Assembly: GCF_963583255.1 (NCBI RefSeq) | Contig: NC_084812.1 | Coordinates: 22,668,959 to 22,732,958 of the forward strand | Length of the DNA: 64,000 nt | Direction of reading: 5' to 3' | Source of the DNA: Pyrus communis | Lineage: Eukaryota; Streptophyta; Magnoliopsida; Rosales; Rosaceae | In this document: piece after piece, positions 34,486-44,800 of the stretch | Layout: each line of letters starts with the position of its first letter | Position numbering within the stretch: position 1 is the stretch's first letter | Notes under the pieces: model-generated | The model's database searches: none | What the model saw: the letters and a program-made list of their open reading frames with translations, nothing else | What the model was told of the DNA's origin: nothing | Made by a program: the position numbers and the translations under genes

Positions 34486-36772
34486 GAAGAGAGAAGATTC
34501 GAAGTAATTACATTAATGGAGGGGAGGGGAGTGTATTTCTCACCGTTTTTTTATTTAACACATGATGAACATCTTCATAGCTCCACAACCTACTACGCCT
34601 CCCAGGCTCTTTTATATATTCTTGGCGTACGATTTCGCGACCCATTTCCTCTATTAAATCATGCATCTCGAGTACACCATCAGATGAGATAGAGACAAGA
34701 GCTCTACCAACTAGAACGTCTAATCCAGTATGGGGGTGGAAGTCACAACCCTCCATAATCCTTGTTGCAAAGTCTTTCTTCATTTGTTTAAAGAAACATG
34801 CAATATCAAGAAATATTTCCTTCTGCAAACCATCTAGTTCATCAAAGCTTGTTCTAAGGACTTTCTGGATTCCCAGGTGCGGGTTTCTTGCTATTTTCTT
34901 TAACTCATCTTTCCACACAAGTACACTTTTGTTATCGAGAAATGCCCCCAAGACTTTGAGTGCTAAAGGCAAACCTTGAGCATATTTTATGAAATGGCCC
35001 GACAGATCAATGTATTCTTCTGTGGGTTGCTTTGTACTGAAAGCATACTGCACAAACAGCTCGAAGGCATCATCGTCATTTAACAACTCGGGCTCATATA
35101 TCTGATCACCAAGTCTACTTAGTGACTGTTTATCTCTAGTTGTTATAATGATTCGACTTCCGCCACCAAATGCAGGTTGCTTTCCAATTAAGGCTTCAAT
35201 TTGGGATGAACTCTCCACATTATCCAGAACAAATAAAACTTTTTTCTTACCAACTCTTTCCATCATCTTCTGAAAACCATTTCTCAAAATCTGTGAACTC
35301 CCCACCTTCGTATTTGTGATACTAGATAGAATTTCTGCCTGCATATCTAGTGGCGCTTCACCTGCATCAGTTGAGGGAAAACGTCCCTTCACATTTTCAA
35401 GAAAGCAACGACCTTCGAAGTGATGATTGATTTTGTCATACACAGCTCTAGCGATGGTGGTTTTGCCTATACCGCCCATACCCCATATTCCAACAAAGCG
35501 AACGTTACCGACCTCAGGACATAATAGTGAATCCATTTTCTGTAAGCGGGAATCCATTCCAACCAAGCCATTCTTTTCTCTTGATAAGATGTTGATCAAT
35601 TTCTTAAAAATATCATCCACAATCAACTCAATAAGCTTGGCATCATCCCTGTCAAATTTGAAAAACAGTATTGTCAAGTCTGGGGATTGCTAGTTATATA
35701 ACACTCATCACACTGTCATTGAAAACGCAAAGTAACGACCCAATAATTCTCAATTACTCTTCTTTCGTTTACTCAATGCACTCTTCTAAGTTCAATCAAC
35801 ATATAAGAGAACTAGTCATCTATATCCTCTCCAGATGTTTTATAGACCTTTTAATCCTGGCCATATATATTGATCTTTCTGTGAAGAATTAATTTAACTT
35901 GTTCTTTTTTACTTATTAATGTTGGACGACGTCTTTTGTACATTATGTCTCCTCTCTGTTTCTTACACCTGCTCTTTCCTCATCATGAAATTTTTGTACA
36001 AACGACGTCATCCCATGTGAAAAAGTAAATAAAAACAAGTGAATTCTTCACCGCAAGATCAATATCAAGGGCCCCTAATTTTTTTAATTAGTTTCCTCTT
36101 CCCTTCTCATATCAAATATCTAGGTCTGGTGGTGGAAAGTTTTGCAGAGAGTTGATGAGTATTCAGTTTTGTAGAGGGAAATTAGCAACTATAAACGAAA
36201 TAAGAATTTTCTTCAAAACTAAAAAGACCAAAACAGGAAATTAGCTAAACTTCTAAACTAGTAAGTTAATAAGATAATGAAGGACTGAGTTACTGGTAAT
36301 TTTGTGAATCCCAGCCACATAAATCGGGTGCTCTTTGTAGAGCAGACCTCCACCGCTGCACGTCTTCCATGTCGGCGTTAGGATCATGTTCATGTTTAGA
36401 AAAAGCTTCCTCAAAACTTCCCTCGATTTTACGAACATGAGATGGGTCTACTTCGTAGAAAATGGGAATCACAATCTGCTTCTTCTGATCCATGCATTGC
36501 AGGATTTGGACGAGTTCTTTCAAGCACCATGTGGAAGAACCGTAGTTTTGAGAAAAAACTACAATTGAAAGCCTCGAGTCGCTTATAGCTGTCAGTAGCT
36601 GTGAAAGGCAGTTGCCTTTTCTGAGCTCTTCAGCGTCAATGAAAGTGTTGATTGAGTTCTGAACTAGAGCTTTGTAGAGATGGCCGATGAAGGTCCTGCG
36701 AGTGTCTTCGCCTCGAAAATTCAAGAAGACATCATATTTCCAATCAGGAACAGATGAAGAAGAAGAAGCCAT
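31996..36772 (-). pseudogene. TNL disease-resistance gene, copy B, with nonsense codon
   Basis: Exons on the minus strand: 36772-36294 (TIR), 35648-34544 (NB-ARC), 34344-34036 and 33936 onward (LRR); all junctions are GT-AG and in phase. The TIR domain has the conserved glutamate of its NADase site (TWCLKEL, E87). NB-ARC has the P-loop GMGGIGKTT (about residues 216-224), kinase-2 VLFVLDN, GGGSRIIITTR, GLPLAL and MHDL. The LRR exon reads to a TAA at 33624-33622, where copy A has CAA, giving a 735-residue product. Beyond it the frame stays open to 31996, which would make 1,277 residues. Such receptors detect pathogen effectors and trigger cell death. The truncated form would keep TIR, NB-ARC and only the first LRRs. 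A read-through or sequencing error cannot be excluded. Confidence 0.85.
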
Positions 36773-37187
36773 CAACAAACACAAGATCGACAGCCTAATG
36801 TGAGTCTCGTGTAGCCCCTTAACAAACTCAAGACTGCAGGTTAACGACCCCCTTCATTGGTTCTCACTAGAAAAATGGGATGCATCTTCAAGGAGGGAGC
36901 TTTGAAGTTGCCGGGAAAGAAATGATCGTGTGGCTAAAGTCCAATAACAAATACAAATGAAAGAAAGTAACATTCCTATTTTATTAAGCTTTTTTATTCA
37001 AAATAATCTCTAAGATTGGCATAACTCTTCATTTTGGTTTCTGAGATTTAAAATCGACAAAAGTGGTCCTTGAGATTGTCCACCGTCAATCATTTTGATC
37101 ATTCTGTGAAAAAACTCAATTAAAATTAAGGGTATTTTTGTCAAATGAACCCCTCCCTTAACTGATGATTTCTTCAATTTGACGGAG
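36773..37187. other. TNL copy B upstream region
   Basis: Non-coding, paralogous to 2681-3440 next to TNL copy A. It probably contains the promoter and leader, but I cannot point to a definite TATA box. Confidence 0.5.
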
Positions 37188-37196
37188 ATTTTTCAC

Positions 37197-37950
37197 GAGT
37201 ATTTATCAAATATAGCCAAATATTAGCCCCTAATTTCAAAAATGTTAGTTTTTATAAAAAATTTCAAATATATCCAAAATATCACTTAAATAGACACAAA
37301 TACCCTTAAGCTTTAAACCTAATAAATTAAAAAAACCAAAACCCTATTAGATGAAGAGTTCTCACAACAAAACCTTAAAATTGGAGGAGACCTAGTGAAA
37401 GCATCAACTGTTGGTGAAGAATTGTGCACTCCAAAACGAAGATGAGTGTAGATGGTTAAGTTTTTGCACTTTTCCTCGTCTACGTTTTCTCTTTGCTTTT
37501 GTAGTTTCTTCCTTCGATTGAATATTTATGGAAGAATGAACTGTCAATTTTTGTAACATTATTTATTTCAATTTTCCTTTGGATTATATGTGCTTCATAT
37601 TTAATTTTCCACTTTTGCAATATTAAGGGTGTTGTCTGTGTCCGGATTCTGTTTTGAAGGTTATCATTGATTGTGGTAGTGAATCAAGAGATTTGTTGTG
37701 TTCTTAGAAAGTACAAAAAATATATTTTAAGGTTTATGGAATATAAATTCTTATGGTGCACATTAGAAAAATTAGTGAAAGCACCACTTGATTATCGCAC
37801 AAGAATCTTTTTATCAACAACTAGTTATTTGTATAAATTAAGGGTGTTTGTGTCTATTTAAGTGATATTTTGGATATATTTGAAAGTTTTTATAAAAATT
37901 GACATTTTTGAAATTAGAGGCTAATATTTGGCTATATTTGATAAATACTC
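37197..37950. mobile_element. Mutator-like non-autonomous element (754 bp)
   Basis: The ends are inverted repeats of roughly 110 bp starting GAGTATTTATCAAATATAGC, nearly identical by eye. A 9-bp TSD (atttttcac) occurs at 37188-37196 and 37951-37959. The paralogous site in copy A (about 3440-3460) is empty. The 9-bp TSD and long TIRs are hallmarks of the Mutator superfamily. No transposase is encoded, so it needs an enzyme from elsewhere. Confidence 0.9.
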
Positions 37951-37959
37951 ATTTTTCAC

Positions 37960-39307
37960 AAATCATGATGCATATTATTGGTAGCCCAAAGCTCATTTAT
38001 GTGTGTAGCTTCTGCTTATGTCATGATCTTTCTACTTTTACCAATTTTCGTTTCAGTTGATTTTTTTTTTTTTTACTATTTGTTTTACTTTGTACATGGG
38101 GTGGCTTTTAGGTTCCCCTGCCATCTTACTTGCGTTGTTATTTCCTCAACAAGGTTTGCTTTATGTCCCCATTATTTGTAAATCTCCTCTTTTAATTTTA
38201 ATATGATAATGGGATGATTGGCGAGCACTATTACCCCATGCTTTTCACACATGCACACAAAAAACTTTTAGAGAGTTTCTCGTCACAACTAACCATTTAT
38301 CAAAATACTCAAAAAGTTTAGAGAGTTTCTAGGCACAGCTAACATTTATAAAAATTTCATCCTCAAAATTTGTAATAATTTGCCATATAGTCAAAATGCT
38401 CGAAGTAAAGAAAAGAAATATAAAGAATGTATTAAGTTAAAGCAGTTACATATAGAAAATGTCATTTCATGGTGCGATGGGATTGCAATGATTTCTCTAT
38501 CATGCCTCTAAACCCACCTCCAAATACTGAAGTGAAATGTAAAATGACCAAAATGCCCATCAAACCACTTTTCTCAAGGCTGTAAAATAAATAAATAAAA
38601 ATCAAATACACCTAGAAATTCAAAATACTAAAAACAAATAATAAATTTGGAATGGCATATCACAAGTATAGACGGACGACTTTTAAATCAGATCAATCTT
38701 TTAGAGAAGACTTGATTAAAAAAACAATTTATTTAAACCCAATAATTTTATCTTCACCCATTAGTTTTTGTATAAACTTTATATTCCAGTTATACCTTAA
38801 AACAGATGTGGGTGTAGAGATAAATTATTCAATTATATAAACTGATAAATGGGTTGGTTTGGCGTCATGGGAGCCACCATTTGTGACTAGTTACATGTCT
38901 GATGTCCCATTTTTTGTCTCCGTTGTGTCTTCTTTTTACTAATATTTTGTCACATGTCCTATGATTTAACTAAGAGATAGCTTTGTTAACTCTTTTATTG
39001 GACATCCAAAATAAATAAAACAACGCCAAATACAATGGAATACGCGTATGCGAGCGTATAGTTAAACATGGCATATCTTCTTCTCAAACTATCATTCTCA
39101 AACCCCAGGAAAACCCAACTATCTGAATCTCTACCCTCATAATCTGCAATAAAAGCACCACTGATCTCGTATCTTTTTTCTTATGCTTTCTCACAGCCCA
39201 TTTTTATCTTCACTTTTTTTTCCACCCATGTACAATGATTGATAAAAAAAACTTTGTTCTGCTACCTGCCCCCAAACACCAATCCACTACTTGTTCTTAT
39301 GGTTTTA
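37960..39307. other. Intergenic region, no gene
   Basis: The left part (to about 38500) is paralogous to 3450-5510. The rest is AT-rich spacer without recognisable coding sequence. Confidence 0.5.
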
Positions 39308-39320
39308 AATCACAATAAAT

Positions 39321-40182
39321 AAGCAAAACAACACGGTTTATGTCTCTCAATGTGAACTCCAAATTCCAGATTCAGAAGCAACCCCTCCTTTTACAGTTTC
39401 AAGTTTCAGTCGCCGCCCCTTGCTCTTACTAAGGGTAGGCGGCAGTCCGCTACTCCTTTTCTTCCTCCTTCCCTCCTCACTTTTTTGCCCTTTCCTTCCT
39501 TTTCTCCTCTCTCATCTCCTTTGTCCCTTCCCCCTCCTGCATCCACCTCCTCTTCCTTTTTCCTTCTCGGTTCTCCCTGGGATTTTTATCTCAGTTTTCC
39601 TGAGTCAGATTTGAACCATCTCCTGAGTTTGTCTCAGATTTGAACTTCATGGCCCTTATCCGACGTTTTTTGCCTACTGCTTTCTGTCTTTTATTTTTCC
39701 TTCCTCCCTCATCCCTAGTTATGATACTTCATCCCATCCCACTATGTGCTCGGGTCAGCAGGCTCTGTTCAGAAATTGGATATCAAATCCGCTTCCCTCC
39801 TTCACTTCCCATCTCCCAACCGGCATGCTAAATTCCCATCGAGACCAAGTGTGGAGTATTTTACAAACCCTTTAGCCTCACTCTCTACCCATATGATACT
39901 TTCTTTGTATATATTTGTGGGGGTTCATGAAGGGAACTCGGATCTGATGGCTATTTTCTCAGTTCTGAGCTTGGCTTCCTCCGAGGATGTGGCGGTGGTG
40001 GCAGTTTGGTCTTTGCTTTTGCAACATTCAAGCCTAAATTTGTGTGAACTTCCCATTGTATCTTGGATTGTCGCTCTCATTTTGCTTGGACTTTACTTTA
40101 TCTGGAGTTATTTACCTGGTTCTTTTTGGGTCTTGTACTAGTTTTTAATGTGATAAAAGATATCTTACTTGACCAAAAAAAT
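39321..40182 (+). mobile_element. Retroposon with 13-bp TSD (LINE-like, 5' truncated)
   Basis: An 862-bp insert is flanked by perfect 13-bp direct repeats (aatcacaataaat at 39308-39320 and 40183-40195) and ends in a short A-rich tail (CCAAAAAAAT). This is the signature of target-primed reverse transcription (LINE or LINE-mobilised RNA). Frames of up to 131 codons lie inside but I recognise no domain, so the source could be a LINE 3' end or a transcribed gene. Confidence 0.75.
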
Positions 40183-40254
40183 AATCACAATAAATTACTT
40201 TCCATTGGAACAACCTAATTAGACTCGTAGAACCCACATGTGCACCACATACGG

Positions 40255-41710
40255 ACAATAAAATGTATATGATAGAATTATATCAAAGGGAGACAATGGT
40301 TGGTTTTGACCTTCAAGACGAGAATTTTTGCTCATCACCATAAATCTGGTGTATGCTCACCATACACCGTATTATCTGACATGTGTCCTTTCAACTAACT
40401 TTAGTTAACTTTAATATTAAATTATTCATTTTCTAAAAATAAAAATAAAAAAAACTAAGGGTAAGTGAAAGGAGAAATGCACCACCATCAAAACCAAAAT
40501 GAAGGGGGGTGCCCATTTGTGACCAAAACTCTGTTTTTCGGGTGGAAAGGAGAATTTTCTTCATTCGTAATACAGGAGCAAACTACATGTTAGGAATAAT
40601 ACAATCAGCCCCGCAAAGGGAGGGTTTTGGCATACAAATATTGAAACACGGTACAACAGACAAAACTCATTAGAGCCGACAACAAATTAGAAATAGGATC
40701 TTCTTCACATTAAACACCATTGTTGCAGCAACACCCAACAAGGGACAAAACTTGCATCGTCTCAACAAAGATGCACCTCAAAAGGGATATGGCAATTCCG
40801 CTCAATTTTTCCCCCACCGCCCCATTGGAGGGCCAAAGTACTTGCTCGTCATCAAAGGCGCCATGAAATTTGCAGATTCACCAGTGAAATATCGACCACT
40901 TCTCTCTATATATCGATCCAAACTCAAAACTTTATTTCTCCACCAGCTAAAGGAAAGATCCACACACCAGATCTGAAATAGATCTTCAGCCTTCGCCCAA
41001 AGCAAAAAAGAACGCTTGCATTGGATGTCTTGGAAGAAAGATCCAGCCATAAAACTGGAGAACAGCCCCGAACAAGCCAGGGGATGATCAAAACCTTGCA
41101 AAAACGCAAGGACAAACAATTCTCCACATGGATCAAAGGGGCAAGGCCGAGTTTATTTTTCCAAATTGATTCTAGAGGAAACATGGAGAAAACCCCCTGG
41201 AATCAGAATAGGAAGGTGGCTGTTTGGTGTTCTACGGTGGTTGGTTTTGATCCTAAATAGTTTAGAGTTTTCTTTCTAACGTCCCTCCTAAAAACTGAGA
41301 GTTAAGTGGATAAAACTCCAAACTAGCGGGTTGGTCTTAGAAGAGTCTACACACAGACACATAGTCATGGAATACTTACAAATTCACTGCGACACTGAAT
41401 GTCGATCTGTAAATGCTTACATGGCAAAAAAACATGAACGGATTCGGATTCATCATATTGGAGAGATAATTATGGGAGTTAAAAAAATATTGGGAGACAA
41501 CTTCTACATTCTAGGGGTTGCAAACAAACTTCAGTTACAGGGTTTTTTGTGCCAAGCAGCCTACCCTGAATTATTGGTTTAACTTAATGTAAATGTTGGA
41601 GCAGAATTTTAGACAATATCTACAATTTTAGATGAAAGAATTGCTTTCAACCAAATTTCTCACATCTGCGACATGGAAAAGCAAATCCATTTCTGCCATC
41701 TATAATCCTA
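40255..41710. repeat. Duplicated non-coding segment, copy B
   Basis: It matches 19990-20848 except for an extra piece at about 40890-41310. That piece contains a minus-strand frame with FQIWCVDLSFSWWRNKVLSL, which I cannot assign. It could be an insertion here or a deletion in copy A. Confidence 0.7.
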
Positions 41711-41875
41711 GTTCAGATGTTATTGGGCAATACTATTTTCATTGACATCATCAAGATTCAAACTAAGAAATTACATCAATATGAAGAGACATTTGATCTT
41801 GCAATAACAAAAATCACGCGTCCGCATAAACAAAAAGGGTCAGAACTAAACCTGCAAGAAAGCATGAGGTAAACC

Positions 41876-44800
41876 TCAGACATTCTTTAACTTCTTCATC
41901 TTTGATGGAGGCCATCTGCCTTTCTTTCTCAGTTTTCGCTTGCGAACAAGTCGGTTCCTGCGAAGCCTTATTTTCTTCGCCAGTTGCATCTTCTTCTTCT
42001 GCTCTAGCCTTTCTTGCAGCTTTGACTCCAAAGGAAGCTTGTCGACAGGTACCACGGCCTCTTCCTTGCTATCTGGAAGGGGCTCACTGCCCTCATTTGC
42101 AGCAGCAGTTCCATCAATGTCAGAGGAGGCCTTAACAACTACTGAAGCTGACCTTTTCACAACGGGCATATGAAGTCGAACTCCGCTGAAATATTTCGGA
42201 TGCAGATTATTGGGTTTCATGTGCATCCATGAAACTGAAAACCAAAAAACAAAATTATCATACAAATATGAGCCCAAAAATATACAAAAAAAAAGCTGAT
42301 ATACACACCAAAGTAACTATTGGAAGTTATTGGAAGTTGCTTTCTTCCTTAATTCAAGGGTGTCAACTCAAGGGTAGGGTGTCAACTCAAGGGTGCTTTC
42401 CATAATACAAGGGTGCTTTCTTCCTTAATTCAAGGGTGTCAACTCCCTTAATTCAAGGGGCTATTTTATTATTTTTTCCTAAGCCACCGGTTGTGGCGTA
42501 AAGCAAGAGGAGTGTGAAAATCTCTTATATATTTGTTGTTCAATTGTAAAAGAATAGGGGTGTGAAATACAATTCAATCCTTGAAATTCAATATGGTATC
42601 AGAGCAGGAAAATTAACCTGCGTCTGCTACACTGCTATCCGAGCGTGTTCAACCCTCAAAATGTCTGAAGAAAATCCGCTGATATCCGAAGTTGAAAGCT
42701 CACAGGTGCCTTCCTCCTTGAACATGCATGAGGTGGACGTCAACCCAAATCAAAGATTAAGCTCAGTCGTGTTGAATGAGTTTAATTACTTGCCATGGTC
42801 GAGAGCTGTGTCTTTGGCGCTAGGTGGAAGGTCCAAGCTGGGGTTCATAAATGGAAGCATCAAAATACCTGATGCTTCCTCACCAAACTATGAATCATGG
42901 CTTAGCAAGGATCAGCTGGTTATGTCATGGCTTTTGAATTCCATGGATCGTAAATTAGCTGAAATATTCAGCTATTCAGAATCCTCGTACCAGCTATGGG
43001 AAGCGGTCAAAGAAATGTATGGCAGCCAAAACAATGCTGCACGGGTCTTCCAATTAAAGAAGGACATCTCCGATCTGCAGCAAGATGGAAAACCGTTTGT
43101 GCAACTCCTAGGAAGCATGAAAAGCATGTGGAATGAGTTGGAAATCTATCGCCCTCATACAACCGACGTAGCACTGCTACGAAAGAGAGCAGAAGAAGAC
43201 AAGATATTTCAACTCTTGTCCAGTCTTGATTCAACCTATGAAGACCTTCGATGTCACATACTCATGAACATTGAGCTTCCTTCTTTCACCAGTGTGTGTG
43301 CGACGATTCAACGGGAAGAAGTAAGAAGGAAAGTCATGAACATAGGTACAACGACCAGTGTACCTGAGGCTAGGGCATATATAACCAACGAAAAAAGGTA
43401 CAAAGGAAAACATCCGAACTTGAAGTGTCAACACTGCAATAATATAGGTCACGTCAAAGACACATGCTGGATTTTACACCCAGAGTTAAAGCCTGAGTTC
43501 ATGAAGGACAACAAGGGTGTGCAAAGGATGAACCGTGCTCCACATCGAGCGAATCATGCGTCTACCTCCACCTCCAATGGGCCAGATCCACTCAAGAACT
43601 TCACAGCGAATCCAGCTGAACTCATGAACGAGTTTATGTCATATCTTCAAAGCAAGAAAGGAGTTGCTGGAAGTGATCGTGCTGATAGCATAGAAGAAGG
43701 GAACTCGACGGCATTGCTCGGCAAGTTTGCAGGGTTCTTGGTAGACACGAAATCCGTACCCCAAGAAGACATGCAAGGTATCATGAAAGCCTTTAAAACT
43801 GCTCTTAAAATAAATATGTTGCATGATTTTTGGGTTGTAGATTCGGGTGCCACAGATCATATGACCAACCATGTGTCTAAGTCTCAAAAATTTGAAAAAT
43901 TTGCAAACCCTTCTCAAGTTTCAATTGCAAATGGTGAGAATGTAAAGGTCTTAGGGAAGGAAAAAATAAAATTAATGTCAGACAAAATTGAATCAATGGC
44001 TTTATATGTTCCTTCCTTCCCATTTCAACTTCTATCTGTGGGAAAGATCACAAATACCTTGAATTGCTTAGCCATTTTTTCTCCTCACAATGTTATTTTT
44101 CAGGATTGTGCCACCAAGAAAACGATTGGTGAAGGGTTTTATTTAGATGGTCTCTATTACATATCAAAGAGCAATCCGAGAGGGTTTCAAGCCAAGCTCA
44201 ACCACATTCAAGATAATCAATTGTGGCATCAACGTTTAGCTCATCCTTCTTCACCCATTTTGTCAACTCTATTTCCAAACTTAGGAAAGGATGATATTTC
44301 ATGTGAAACATGCCACTTGTCTAAATCCACTCGACTACCTTTTAACTCTTCCTTGTCTAGAACTAGTAAGTGTTTTGAACTAGTTCATTCAGATGTATGG
44401 GGACCAACTAGTGAATCATTTGATGGCTATAAGTATTTTGTGATTTTTGTGGATGACTTCTCTCGAGTCACATGGTTATATCTCTTAAAGTCTAAGAATG
44501 AAGTTATGGAAGTTTTTAAGGATTTTCATAACCTTGTTAAAAATCATTTCTCCTCTCAAATTCAAACCTTAAGGTCTGACAATGGCACCGAATATATGTC
44601 CCATATCATGAAACAATATTTGAGCACTCATGGCATCATGCATCAAACAAGTTGTGTTGGAACACCTCAACAAAATGGTGTATCCGAACGCAAAAACCGT
44701 GATCTACTTGAAAAAACAAGAGCACTAATGCTACAAATGAATGTACCAAAGAGATTTTGGTCTCAAGGTGTTATGGTAGCTGCATATATCATCAATAGAT

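Noticed and set aside
37667..37861. 64-codon frame in the Mutator-like element
   Set aside because: No transposase motif and AT-rich; too short to support.
39420..40141. Plus-strand frames (64-131 codons) with hydrophobic segments
   Set aside because: They lie inside the 862-bp retroposon and show no recognised domain.
41902..42173. Plus-strand frames over PSRP5 exon 2
   Set aside because: They are antisense shadows; the minus strand has the recognisable basic ribosomal protein with proper splice sites.
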